From Sphaerisporangium krabiense (GTDB lineage Bacteria; Actinomycetota; Actinomycetes; Streptosporangiales; Streptosporangiaceae): 64,000 nucleotides of DNA. The notes under the pieces were generated by a model. It was not told where the DNA came from and searched no databases. It saw nothing but the letters and a program-made list of their open reading frames with translations. The stretch is taken from contig NZ_JACHBR010000001.1 in assembly GCF_014200435.1 (NCBI RefSeq), forward strand, positions 4,681,501 to 4,745,500. The letters are read 5' to 3'. The translations under genes and the position numbers were made by a program. Of this stretch, positions 15,497 through 24,177 are shown piece after piece (positions within the stretch are counted from its first letter, which is position 1; each line of letters begins with the position of its first letter).

Positions 15497-16158
15497 TGGG
15501 CGCCGCCCAGAGGGATTTCCACGCCGTCGTGTTCGACCTCGACGGCGTTCTGGTGGACAGCTTCGCCGTGATGCGCGAGGCGTTCTCGGCCGCCTACGCC
15601 GAGGTCGTGGGGCCCGGCGCGCCGCCGTTCGAGGAGTACAGCCGCCATCTGGGGCTGTACTTCCCCGACATCATGCGCATGATGGGCCTGCCGCCGGAGA
15701 TGGAGGAGCCGTTCATCGAGGCCAGCCGGCGGCTGACCGGGCGGGTGCGGGTGTACGACGGCGTCCCCGAGATGCTGGCGTCGCTGCGGGACGCCGGGCT
15801 GGTGACCGGCGTGGCCACGGGCAAGCACGGCTGGCGGGCGCGGGCGCTGCTGGAGGCGGTCGGCCTGTCGCCCCTGCTGGACGTGGTGATCGGCAGCGAC
15901 GAGGTGTCCCGGCCGAAGCCCGCGCCCGACATCGTGCAGGCGTGCCTGGACAAGCTGGGCGTGCCGCCGGGGCAGGCGATGTACGTGGGCGACGCCCCGG
16001 CCGACATGCGCAGCGCGCGGGCGGCGTCGGTGCTCGCCGTGGCCGCGCTGTGGGGCGGGGACGGCCAGGGTCCGGAGGCGCTGCTCGCCGAGCGGCCCGG
16101 CCTGGTGTGCGCGCGCCCGTCGGACGTGGTGGCGGCGGCGGTGACCGGCGATGCCTGA
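15496..16158 (+). CDS. rifM: HAD phosphatase, RifM-like (AHBA pathway)
   Basis: A 220-residue HAD subfamily IA phosphatase with full motifs: D14-x-D16 in VVFDLDGVLVDS, GVATGKHG, the Lys in SRPKPAPDI and YVGDAPADM. In the rifamycin pathway RifM is the phosphatase-type protein that works with RifK and RifL in making kanosamine. Size, motif set and position next to an AroQ-type dehydratase fit that role, but HAD specificity cannot be read from motifs. It begins one base before the end of the upstream gene (TGATG). Confidence 0.72.
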   Translation: MGAAQRDFHAVVFDLDGVLVDSFAVMREAFSAAYAEVVGPGAPPFEEYSRHLGLYFPDIMRMMGLPPEMEEPFIEASRRLTGRVRVYDGVPEMLASLRDAGLVTGVATGKHGWRARALLEAVGLSPLLDVVIGSDEVSRPKPAPDIVQACLDKLGVPPGQAMYVGDAPADMRSARAASVLAVAALWGGDGQGPEALLAERPGLVCARPSDVVAAAVTGDA

Positions 16159-16609
16159 GATCCTGCTGCTCAACGGCCCGAACCTCGGCATACTCGGCCG
16201 CAGGCAGGTGCACGTCTACGGCACCGACACGCTGGCCGACATCGAGCGCGCGGTGGCCGCCGAGATCGCGCCGGAGTACAAGCTGGCCGGCGTCCAGCGC
16301 GACGGCGAGGGCGAGCTGATCGGCGCGGTCCAGGACCACTACCACGTGGCAGGCGCGATCGTGAACCCCGGCGCGCTCATGATCGCCGGATGGGGGCTGC
16401 GCGACGCGCTGGAGAGCTTCCCCGCGCCGTGGATCGAGGTACACCTGTCGAACGTCTGGGCCCGGGAGTCCTTCCGCCACGAGTCGATCACCGCCGCGCT
16501 CTCCGCGGGCGTGATCGCCGGCTTCGGCGCCCACGGCTACACCCTGGCCGCCAAGGCCCTCCTGCGTCTTCTGGCGACCCGCCCCACCGGGTCGCCGGAA
16601 GGCGGCTGA
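16151..16609 (+). CDS. type II dehydroquinate dehydratase; likely amino-dehydroquinate dehydratase (RifJ-like)
   Basis: A 152-residue AroQ-family enzyme. LLLNGPNLGILGRRQ holds the Asn and catalytic-loop Arg region, IVNPGALM the substrate-binding Asn, and VHLSNVWARESFRHESIT the Ser/Asn and catalytic His region. In family terms it dehydrates 3-dehydroquinate; in AHBA clusters the homologue RifJ dehydrates 5-amino-5-deoxy-3-dehydroquinate to amino-dehydroshikimate. The overlap with the RifM-like gene and the AHBA synthase nearby favour the amino role. The catalytic loop reads RRQVHVYGT where YG usually follows closely. Confidence 0.85.
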   Translation: MPEILLLNGPNLGILGRRQVHVYGTDTLADIERAVAAEIAPEYKLAGVQRDGEGELIGAVQDHYHVAGAIVNPGALMIAGWGLRDALESFPAPWIEVHLSNVWARESFRHESITAALSAGVIAGFGAHGYTLAAKALLRLLATRPTGSPEGG

Positions 16610-16618
16610 CGCGGCCCG

Positions 16619-17614
16619 CTAGGCGGGGGCGGGCGCGGCGGCGGGCGCGACGAGCGGGACGACCTCGGTCTTGAACGCCTCCAGGCTGGCCGTCTCGGGG
16701 TAGTCGCGGAAGGACACCGCCATCTCGGTGATCCCGGTGTCCACGTACCGCTGCACCTGCCTGGCCACCGCCGGCACCGTGCCGACGAGGTTGCGCTCGC
16801 AGTAGTTGTCGGGGTGGGCGCTCCAGAAGGCGATCACGAACGGGCTGCCCAGCCAGCGGTCCCGCGCGATGGTGTCGGGGAAGAGGTGACACTCGATGTG
16901 CACGACCTCGGCGATGCCGGACGGGTCGCGGCCCGCTCGATCGCACGCCTCACGCAGCCGCGCCCGGCCCGCGGCCACCTCCGCCGGGCTGCCCTGCCAC
17001 ACGACCTGGTCGGCGCGGCGCGCGGCGAGCTCGACGTCGCCCTCGATCCGGCCGGCCTGCAGCCGCAGCGGCGGCGCCTGGACCGGCCGGGGAGCGCAGT
17101 GGGCGTCCTTGAGCCGCCAGTGGTCGCCCGTGTACGTCACGGCGGGCTCGCTCCACAGCAGGCGCAGCGCCTCCACCTGCTCGTCCAGGACGGCCGGCCG
17201 CTCGGCCGGCGCGGGCGTCGCCCACCCGTACGACTCGTACCCGCTCGGGTGGCTCCCGGTGCCGAGCTCCAGCACGACCCGGCCGCCGCTCGCCACGTCC
17301 AGCGTCGCCGCCCGCTTGGCCAGCGCCCCCGGGTGGTGGTACGGCGCGCACGGCACCTGGACGCCGATCCGCGCCCGGGCGGTCACCCCGGCCAGCGCCG
17401 TCGCCGCGATCCAGGAGTCGAAGACCGGCTCCGGCGACCGCCGCGGCTGGGTGTCCACGCAGTCCCGCACCCACAGCTCGTCGTACCCGAGGCGCTCGGC
17501 GAGCTCGCCGACCTCGGTCATGCGCCGCCAGGCCGCCGCGGGATCCCATCCGGAGAACTCCTGGTTCACCCCGTGTGGCAGGAAAGCGCCCCACCGAAAT
17601 CCGCCCGGTTTCAC
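16619..17614 (-). CDS. luciferase-like (LLM class) oxidoreductase
   Basis: A 331-residue luciferase-fold protein starting with GTG at 17614 (VKPGGFRWGAFLPHG). ELWVRDCVDTQP, VASGGRVVLELGTGSHPSGYESYG and PVQAPPLRLQAG are the family segments. It ends 10 bp from the AroQ-type gene on the opposite strand and is divergent from the alpha-toroid gene at 17730. It is the fourth of its class in the cluster. Confidence 0.85.
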   Translation of the reverse strand: MKPGGFRWGAFLPHGVNQEFSGWDPAAAWRRMTEVGELAERLGYDELWVRDCVDTQPRRSPEPVFDSWIAATALAGVTARARIGVQVPCAPYHHPGALAKRAATLDVASGGRVVLELGTGSHPSGYESYGWATPAPAERPAVLDEQVEALRLLWSEPAVTYTGDHWRLKDAHCAPRPVQAPPLRLQAGRIEGDVELAARRADQVVWQGSPAEVAAGRARLREACDRAGRDPSGIAEVVHIECHLFPDTIARDRWLGSPFVIAFWSAHPDNYCERNLVGTVPAVARQVQRYVDTGITEMAVSFRDYPETASLEAFKTEVVPLVAPAAAPAPA

Positions 17615-17729
17615 AGTCGAGTCACCTACTTCGTCAAGTCGCTCCTGTATATAGTCGGTGCCCTCACCTAGGCTACCGCTAGGTGCCCCAATATGCGAAG
17701 TACGTCCGGCCGAAGAAAGGGTTTCCGAC
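17615..17729. promoter_or_regulatory. divergent promoter region with operator-like palindrome
   Basis: This 115-bp gap lies between the GTG starts at 17614 (minus) and 17730 (plus). A TATAGT (17650-17655) could be a plus-strand -10. Just downstream an inverted repeat CACCTAG-(7)-CTAGGTG could be an operator. No copy of the palindrome was noticed elsewhere in the window. AAAGG precedes the plus-strand GTG. Confidence 0.4.
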
Positions 17730-18593
17730 GTGGCGGACGCGGATATTCTCGAAAGAGCCGAAGAGTTCTTGTGGCGTAACGCCCGGCTGGTCGACCGGCT
17801 GCGTTTCGAGCACCTTTTCCGCGGGGGCGGCCGCGAGCTGCCCGTCGCCGCGGTGCGCGCCTACCAGAATTCCGACGGCGGGTTCGGCAACGCGCTCGAA
17901 CCCGACCTGCGCGGCCCGGGGAGCCAGCCCGAGCCGACCAGCCTCGCGCTGCAGATGCTCGACGAGCTCGGCGCGACCGGCGACCCCGCCGTGCCGAAGG
18001 CGCTGGACTACCTCGCCTCCATCACCCGGCCCGACGGCGGCGTCCCCTTCGTCCTGCCGTCGTCCCGGCGCTACCCGCACGGGCCGTGGTGGCGGACCGA
18101 GGACGACCCGCCGGGCACCCTGGTGGCGACCGCGAATGTCGTGGGCATCCTGTATAAGAACGGAATCCGGCATTCCTGGACCGAGCCCGCGACCGAGTTC
18201 TGCTGGCGGGAACTGGAACGCCTCACCGGCACCTGGCCGTACGAAGCCCGGTCGTTCATCCCATTTCTGGATTATGTCCCGGACCGGGATCGGGCCGAGG
18301 CCGTGTTCGAGCGGGTCGGAAAACTGATTCTCCAGGTCGTGGAATTCGATCCGGACGCCGAGGGCGAAGTGCACAGACCACTCGATTTCGCGCCCCGTCC
18401 TGACACCATCGCACGGCGGCTGTTCGGCGACGACGTCATCGAAAAGCACCTCGACGCGCTCGCCGCCGCGCAGAAGGACGACGGCGGCTGGACCTTCGAC
18501 TGGCAGATCTGGACCCCGGTGACCGAGCCGGAATGGCGCGGCTGGGTCACGGTCCGCGCACTGAAGACCCTGCGGGCGTACGACCGGCTCTGA
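17730..18593 (+). CDS. prenyltransferase/squalene-cyclase-like alpha-toroid protein, copy 1
   Basis: A 287-residue, probably all-helical protein with QW-like repeats (AYQNSDGGFGNALEPD near residue 50; QKDDGGWTFDWQIW near the end; EWRGW). These are marks of the alpha/alpha toroid of terpene cyclases and prenyltransferases. The D-x-D-D cyclase acid motif is absent and the protein is less than half the size of a squalene-hopene cyclase. The GTG at 17730 aligns with the start of the paralogue at 30201 and has AAAGG upstream; extra codons upstream would overlap the promoter. Function unknown. Confidence 0.78.
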   Translation: MADADILERAEEFLWRNARLVDRLRFEHLFRGGGRELPVAAVRAYQNSDGGFGNALEPDLRGPGSQPEPTSLALQMLDELGATGDPAVPKALDYLASITRPDGGVPFVLPSSRRYPHGPWWRTEDDPPGTLVATANVVGILYKNGIRHSWTEPATEFCWRELERLTGTWPYEARSFIPFLDYVPDRDRAEAVFERVGKLILQVVEFDPDAEGEVHRPLDFAPRPDTIARRLFGDDVIEKHLDALAAAQKDDGGWTFDWQIWTPVTEPEWRGWVTVRALKTLRAYDRL

Positions 18594-18602
18594 GGCGGCG
18601 GC

Positions 18603-20096
18603 ATGGCTGACACCGCACCATTCCCCATGTGGATCGGCGGCCGGCCCGTTCCGGCCGCCGAGGGCGAGACCTTCGCCTCCTACGAACCGGCCACCGGCGC
18701 GCGCCTCGCCGACGTGCCCCGGGCGACGTCACCCGACGTCCGGGCCGCCGTGCGCGCCGCCCGCGCCGCCTTCGACGACGGGCCGTGGCCCCGGCTGCCG
18801 GCGCGGGAACGCGCCGCCGTGCTGCGCCGCGTCGCCGGCCGCCTCGCCGCCGAGTCCGCCCGGCTCGCCGAGCTGGAGGTGCGCGACACCGGCAGCACCA
18901 TCCGCAAGGCGACCCGCGTCGACGTCGCCGGGGCCGCCGCCGCGTTCGAATGGTGCGCCTGGTGGGCGGAGTCGCTGGGCACCCGCGAACCGCCCGGCCC
19001 GGCGCCCGAGTACCTGCACTGGCGGCCGGTCGGCGTCGTCGCCGCGATCACCCCGTGGAACTTCCCGCTGCTGCTGGCCGCCTCCCGCGTCGCCCCCGCC
19101 ATCGCCGCCGGCAACGCGTGCGTGCTCAAGCCCGCCTCCTTCACCTCGCTCACCTCGCTGGAGCTCGGCCGCCTCGCCCACGAGGCCGGCCTGCCCCCGG
19201 GCGTGCTCAACGTCGTGACCGGCCCCGGCGCCGCCGTCGGCGACGAACTGGCCAGGAGCCCCGAGGTCGACCTCGTGACGCTGACCGGCTCCGACGGCGT
19301 GGGGGAGCAGGTGCGGGCCGCGGCGGCGGGCGCGGTCCGGCTCGACCTCGGCGGCAAGTCGGCCAACGTCGTGCTCGACGACGCCGACCTCGACCTCGCC
19401 GCCTCCGGCGCGCTGTGGGGCTGCTTCTTCCACAACGGCCAGATCTGCATGGCCGCCGCGCGGCTCATCGCGGCCGACCGGGTGTACGACGAACTCGTCG
19501 CCCTGATCGCCAAGCGCGCCCCGCTGCTGCGCCTCGGCGACCCCCTCGACCCGGCCACCGACCTCGGCCCGCTGATCACCCGCCAGCAGGCCCGCACCGT
19601 GCGCCGGCACGTCCAGGCCGCGGTGGCCGCGGGCGCCGCGCTGCGCTGCGGCGGCGACGCCCCCGGCGCCCTGCCCGCCGGGCTGGACGCCGCCGCGTAC
19701 GTCCGCCCGGCCGTGCTCGCCGACGTCGCGCCGGACAGCGCCGCCGCGCAGGAGGAGATCTTCGGCCCGGTGCTCTCGGTCATCCGGGTGCGGTCCGACG
19801 ACGAGGCCGTGGCGGTCGCCAACGGCACCCGGTACGGGCTGAGCGCGGCGGTGTGGTCCGGCGACCCCCGGCGCGCGGCCGGTGTCGCCGAGCGGCTGCG
19901 CGCCGACACCGTGTGGATCAACGACTACCGGATGGTCGACGTCACCCGGCCGGGCGCCGCGGGGACCGCCACCGACCGGCACTGGAACCGGCTGACCAAC
20001 GAGCTCGATCACTACCGGCGGCGACAACGCGTCGACGCGACCGTGGACGCCGGCCGGAGGCGGCGCAACTACGACCTACTGAGCGGCGAGATCTGA
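18603..20096 (+). CDS. aldehyde dehydrogenase-family protein with altered active site
   Basis: A 497-residue NAD(P)-dependent aldehyde dehydrogenase-family protein. The oxyanion Asn is in ITPWNFPLLL, the cofactor Lys in VLKPASFTSL, the catalytic Cys is C282 in NGQICMAAAR and QEEIFGPVL is intact. The general base of the L-E-L-G-G-K motif is Asp (D248 in LDLGGKSANV), and the C-terminal G-R-E region is replaced by a polar HWNRLTNELDHYRRRQR tail. The chemistry may be slowed or changed. Mitomycin clusters are reported to include an aldehyde dehydrogenase (from memory). It follows the alpha-toroid gene by 9 bp. Confidence 0.87.
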   Translation: MADTAPFPMWIGGRPVPAAEGETFASYEPATGARLADVPRATSPDVRAAVRAARAAFDDGPWPRLPARERAAVLRRVAGRLAAESARLAELEVRDTGSTIRKATRVDVAGAAAAFEWCAWWAESLGTREPPGPAPEYLHWRPVGVVAAITPWNFPLLLAASRVAPAIAAGNACVLKPASFTSLTSLELGRLAHEAGLPPGVLNVVTGPGAAVGDELARSPEVDLVTLTGSDGVGEQVRAAAAGAVRLDLGGKSANVVLDDADLDLAASGALWGCFFHNGQICMAAARLIAADRVYDELVALIAKRAPLLRLGDPLDPATDLGPLITRQQARTVRRHVQAAVAAGAALRCGGDAPGALPAGLDAAAYVRPAVLADVAPDSAAAQEEIFGPVLSVIRVRSDDEAVAVANGTRYGLSAAVWSGDPRRAAGVAERLRADTVWINDYRMVDVTRPGAAGTATDRHWNRLTNELDHYRRRQRVDATVDAGRRRRNYDLLSGEI

Positions 20097-20126
20097 ACCG
20101 CCGGCTCAGGGAGCAGGAGACACGCC

Positions 20127-21224
20127 ATGCCCAAAGCACTGCTCGGCAACGACCTGGTCATCAACGAGGACTCGTGCAACCTGAGCTGCACCTACTGCCT
20201 GACCGGCCAGAGCAACCTGAAGGAAGGGCACCAGCTCAAGCTCATCTTCCAGCCGCCCGCCCGCGACTCCTACACACCCGGCGGCCCGCTGGCCGACCGC
20301 ATCGAGACGGTGTCCGACCGGCTCCGCGACCACTTCAAGCTCCCCCTGCTGAAGGTCACCGGCGGCGAGATCTTCCTGGTCAGGAACATCATGGACTTCC
20401 TGGAGCGCGAGGCCCCGAAGTACGAGGTGCTCGTCGTCCAGACCAACGCCGTCCTCGTCAACGACGAGCACCTGGCGCGGCTCACCGCGATCCCGAACGT
20501 CGTGCTGCAGATCTCGCTGGACAGCCACCTGCCGACCGGCAACAGCTACCGGGTCCCCAAGGACACCCTGCACGACCGGATCGTGGCCGGCATCGCCCGC
20601 ATCATCGACTCCGGCATTCCCGTGGAGATCTACGCGGTGCTCAACGACCGCAGCGTGACCGAGATGGCGGACTTCGCCGGCTGGCTGATGAGCTTCGCGA
20701 ACCGGCCGGCGTACTTCCCGTTCCCGGTGCGCGGGCCGGACGCCGAACAGTTCAAGGTGCGGCCGGAGCAGGTGCGCCACATCGAGGAGTTCGCCGACCG
20801 TTACGACGAGTTCGCCCCCATCCTGCCGCCCCGCGCGTACTTCGACAGGTTGCTGCGCTTCTACCACGAGGGACGGCGCACCTTCCGCTGCCACCTGCCG
20901 CGGCTGGTCGTGTCGACCTTCAGCGACGGCGTCGTCACGCCGTGCCCCAACATCTGGTTCAGCGACATGGGCAACACCCTCGGCGAGGACTGGGAGAAGG
21001 CCCTGAACAAGGTCGGCGAGACCGGCCTGTACAAGGCGCTGCTCGCCCCCCGCCCCCGGCTGGAGGCCTGCCACGGCTGCTTCACGCCCTGGGACACGCT
21101 GTCGATGTACTTCGAGGACGAGATCACCCTCGACGAGCTGTGCGCCGCTCCCACCTACTCGCCGCCGCGCATCAGGGAACTGCTCGCCGAGATGAAGCGC
21201 GAATACCTGGCGGGCGGCGCGTGA
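20127..21224 (+). CDS. radical SAM protein with SPASM/twitch-like C-terminus
   Basis: A 365-residue radical SAM enzyme. The [4Fe-4S] ligands are C17, C21 and C24 (C-x3-C-x2-C in EDSCNLSCTYCLTGQ), followed by KVTGGEIFL (the GGE-type SAM motif). A C-terminal region with several Cys (FRCHLPR, VTPCPNIW, ACHGCFTPWDTL) looks like a SPASM or twitch auxiliary-cluster domain. It overlaps the AMP-ligase gene by four bases (GTGA). SPASM enzymes modify peptides, but some act on small molecules, for example dehydrogenation of aminoglycosides. Here an aminosugar-bearing AHBA intermediate is a possible substrate (inference). Confidence 0.85.
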   Translation: MPKALLGNDLVINEDSCNLSCTYCLTGQSNLKEGHQLKLIFQPPARDSYTPGGPLADRIETVSDRLRDHFKLPLLKVTGGEIFLVRNIMDFLEREAPKYEVLVVQTNAVLVNDEHLARLTAIPNVVLQISLDSHLPTGNSYRVPKDTLHDRIVAGIARIIDSGIPVEIYAVLNDRSVTEMADFAGWLMSFANRPAYFPFPVRGPDAEQFKVRPEQVRHIEEFADRYDEFAPILPPRAYFDRLLRFYHEGRRTFRCHLPRLVVSTFSDGVVTPCPNIWFSDMGNTLGEDWEKALNKVGETGLYKALLAPRPRLEACHGCFTPWDTLSMYFEDEITLDELCAAPTYSPPRIRELLAEMKREYLAGGA

Positions 21225-23404
21225 CCGGCCTCGCCGGCCTGGTACGGTCCGGCGACCCGGACCGGCGCGTCGTCAACGGCCTGACCGCCGCGCAGGTGGA
21301 CAAGGAGGTCCGGCGCCGCGCCGATGAGCTGCGCGCGCTCAGGGTGGCCGGGCCGGTCGCGCTGCGCGCCCCGAACGGCGCCGACTGGCTGGTGGAGTTC
21401 CTCGCCCTGCTGGAGGCCGGGGCGAACCCGCTGCTCGTCTCCGAGGACGCCCCCGACCAGGAGCTCGCCCGGCTGCTCGGCCTGGCCCGCGACGGCGACC
21501 GTCCCGAGCGGGCGGTCCTCGTGCCGACCTCCGGCTCCACCGGGCTGCCCGCCCTCGTCACCCGCACCGAGGCGTCCCTGCTGCGCGAGGGCGAGCGGTA
21601 CCGCACGACGCTCGCGCTGCACGGACGCGACCGCGTCCTCCTCCCGCTGCCGCTGTGCCACGCCTACGCGCTGGCGTGGGCGACGGCCGCGCTGGTCGCC
21701 GGTGCCGAACTGCGCGCCGTCCCGCCCGCCGCGCTCACGGCCATCGAGGACGAGCTCGCCCAGGGCGCCACGATCATCGCGCTCGTCCCCACCCTCGCCC
21801 GGCTGCTCGCCACCCGGCGGCTCCGGCGCGGCGGCGAGATCCCCCCGCCGCCGCGGATGGCGATGGTCGGCGCCGGGCCCGTCGACCAGCGCCTGGAGGA
21901 CTCCTTCCGCGCCGCGTTCGGCTGCGGCACCTCGCGCAACTACGGCTCCACCGAGACCGGAACCCTGTTCGCCGGCCTCGCCGACCTGCCGTCCCTGTGC
22001 GTCGGACGGCCGCTGGACGGCGTGGCGTACCGCATCGTGGACGAGCGCGGACGACCCTGCCCGGACGGCAGGCCGGGCGTGCTGGAGGTGAACCTCGACG
22101 ACGCCGGCGTCTGGCACTCCACCCGCGACCTCGCCGTCCGGGACGCCGAGGGCCGGGTCTTCATGCTCGGCCGGCAGTCGAGCGCGATCCGCCGCGGCGC
22201 GCGCTGGGTGGCGCCGCTGGAGGTCGAGAACGTGCTGCGCGAGCACCCCACGGTCCGCGACGTGCACGTGTACGCGCGGGCCGGGCGGTTCGAGGGCGAG
22301 GACGCGATCGTCGCCGAGGTCGAGGCCGCGGCGGACCTGGCCGAGGGCGAGCTGCTGGCGTTCGCCCGCGAGCGGCTGGCCCCGCACAAGGTGCCCACCG
22401 AGATCGTCCGCACCGCCCGGCTGGACCGCACGATGACCGGCAAGGTCCGCGCCAGGCCCCGCTACCGGCTCGCCGGGCCGGACGTCGTCGCCGCGGCCGT
22501 GCGCGGGTACAAGGCGGCCGAGCTGCTGTTCGCGCTCCGCGACCTCGACGTCCTCGACCGGCTCGACGGTCGCACCGGCACCGACGAGATCGCCGCCCGG
22601 CTCGGCCTGTCGGCGGCCGAACTGGACTGGGCCCTCGCCGTCGCCGCCCGCCTCGGCCTCGTGACGACCGCCCAGGACAGCCCCCAAGATCCCATTGCGC
22701 AGCGGGCCGTCCCCACGGCCGCCCCGCGCCTGGAGCAGGGCGCTTCCGCCACGTACCTGGACCTGGAGGCGGCGCTGTCGCGTGGCTGGACGGCCAGGGA
22801 GACCATCGCCGACACCCTCCGGCACGGCCGCCGCCGCCTCGACGCGCGCACCCCCGCCGACGAGATCGTCCACGCCTACCAGGCGGCGATGAACGGCCCC
22901 GAGACCGCCGGCCGCACCCGCCTCGGCCGCAGGCTCGCCGCCGTCCCGCCCGGCGCGCGCGTGCTGGAGGTCTCCGCCGGCCCCGGCCGCTACCTGGCCG
23001 AGATCCTCGCCGCCGACCCCACCGCCAGCGGGGAACTGCTGCGGCTCGGCCGGTTCTCCGGCCCGCCCGCGCCCGGCATCGCGACCACCGAGAATCCGCC
23101 CGCCGGGGCCTACGACCTGTGCGTCGTCGCCAACGGCGTCCACGGCCCCGCGCCCGGCGACGACCTCGCCTGGCTGCTCGCCCGGCTGCGTCCCGGCGGG
23201 CGGCTGCTCGTCGACGACGTGTTCCTGCCCCCGGAAGGCTCCGGGGCCGAGCTCGGCATCGACTGGCTCACCCACGGCGGCTGGTCCTGGCCGGCCGTGA
23301 CCGACCTGACCGCAGGGCTCGCCGCGGCCGGCGGCGTCGTCGTCCGCGACGCCCGGATCGGCGCCTCGCCCTGCCACCTCGTCCTCGCCACGGAAGGATC
23401 ATGA
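21221..23404 (+). CDS. AMP-dependent acyl-ACP ligase fused to a degenerate methyltransferase-like domain (MitE-like)
   Basis: A 727-residue two-domain protein starting with GTG at 21221. Residues about 1-420 are an adenylate-forming ligase: PTSGSTGLPALV (the usual Lys after Pro is Ala), NYGSTETGTLF, RDLAVRDAEG, LGRQSSAIRRGARW and the catalytic Lys in TMTGKVRA. Residues about 421-727 carry an O-methyltransferase-type dimerisation helix-turn-helix (VAAAVRGYKAAELLFALRDL) and a shortened SAM-binding fold (VLEVSAGPGRYL), with no obvious catalytic His. In mitomycin biosynthesis MitE loads AHBA onto the ACP MmcB; this is the matching candidate. Confidence 0.85.
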   Translation: MTGLAGLVRSGDPDRRVVNGLTAAQVDKEVRRRADELRALRVAGPVALRAPNGADWLVEFLALLEAGANPLLVSEDAPDQELARLLGLARDGDRPERAVLVPTSGSTGLPALVTRTEASLLREGERYRTTLALHGRDRVLLPLPLCHAYALAWATAALVAGAELRAVPPAALTAIEDELAQGATIIALVPTLARLLATRRLRRGGEIPPPPRMAMVGAGPVDQRLEDSFRAAFGCGTSRNYGSTETGTLFAGLADLPSLCVGRPLDGVAYRIVDERGRPCPDGRPGVLEVNLDDAGVWHSTRDLAVRDAEGRVFMLGRQSSAIRRGARWVAPLEVENVLREHPTVRDVHVYARAGRFEGEDAIVAEVEAAADLAEGELLAFARERLAPHKVPTEIVRTARLDRTMTGKVRARPRYRLAGPDVVAAAVRGYKAAELLFALRDLDVLDRLDGRTGTDEIAARLGLSAAELDWALAVAARLGLVTTAQDSPQDPIAQRAVPTAAPRLEQGASATYLDLEAALSRGWTARETIADTLRHGRRRLDARTPADEIVHAYQAAMNGPETAGRTRLGRRLAAVPPGARVLEVSAGPGRYLAEILAADPTASGELLRLGRFSGPPAPGIATTENPPAGAYDLCVVANGVHGPAPGDDLAWLLARLRPGGRLLVDDVFLPPEGSGAELGIDWLTHGGWSWPAVTDLTAGLAAAGGVVVRDARIGASPCHLVLATEGS

Positions 23405-24177
23405 TGGCCGACCTCGCCCACCTGACCGCCCGATACGGCCTGGACGACCGGGTCGCCGTCGTCTCCGGCGCCTCCGGGAACATCGGGTCCGCCTGCTGCC
23501 GGGAACTCGCCCTCGCCGGAGCCACGGTCATCGCCGGCTACCACGGCAACGAGCAGGCCGCCAAGCTCCTCGCCGAACAGATCGAGGCCGCCGGCGGCAC
23601 CTGCGTCCCGGTACAGGCCGACCTCAGCCGCCCGGACGGCGCGCAGACGCTCGTCGACACCGCCCTGCGGACCTTCAAGCGGGTCGACATCGCCGTCGCG
23701 GCGGCCGGCATCCGCACCCGCCGCCTGGCCCTCGGCACCGACCCCGCCACGGTCGCCGAACTCCTCGCCGTCAACTTCGAGAGCGCGATCGGCCTGGCCA
23801 AGGCATGCCTGCGCCCCATGATGCGGGCCAGATACGGCCGGATCATCCTGTTCGGCTCGCGCGCCGGCGTAACCGGCCTCCCCGGCCACGCCGCGTACGC
23901 CGCCACCAAGGGCGCCCTGCAACCGTGGGCCGCCTCCGTCGCCGGCGAACTCGGCACCCACGGCATCACCGTCAACGTGATCGCCCCCGGCGCCATCCGC
24001 GCCGACCAGACCGACTTCCACTCCGAGGAAGAGCAGAAGCTGGTCCTGAAGTTCATCGGCGCCGGCCGCTTCGGCGAGCCGGAGGAAGTCGCCGCAGCGG
24101 TGAGCTTCCTCGCCTCCTCCTCATCCAGCTACCTCAACGGCACCACCGTGACAGTCGACGGCGGAGCCCGATTCTGA
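23401..24177 (+). CDS. short-chain dehydrogenase/reductase (FabG-like)
   Basis: A 258-residue classical SDR. The nucleotide motif is SGASGNIGSA (T-G-x3-G-x-G variant), the N-A-A-G region reads AAAGIRT, catalytic Ser is in LFGSRAG and the Y-x3-K pair is in YAATKGAL; the end is SSSYLNGTTVTVDGGARF. Two adjacent ATGs (23401, 23404) could start it; the first overlaps the ligase stop. The NAD(P)H-dependent carbonyl reduction or oxidation it performs in the pathway is unknown. Confidence 0.88.
   Translation: MMADLAHLTARYGLDDRVAVVSGASGNIGSACCRELALAGATVIAGYHGNEQAAKLLAEQIEAAGGTCVPVQADLSRPDGAQTLVDTALRTFKRVDIAVAAAGIRTRRLALGTDPATVAELLAVNFESAIGLAKACLRPMMRARYGRIILFGSRAGVTGLPGHAAYAATKGALQPWAASVAGELGTHGITVNVIAPGAIRADQTDFHSEEEQKLVLKFIGAGRFGEPEEVAAAVSFLASSSSSYLNGTTVTVDGGARF

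Noticed and set aside
17658..17729. Upstream extension of the alpha-toroid gene
   Set aside because: It runs through the promoter and palindrome; the GTG at 17730 aligns with the paralogue start.
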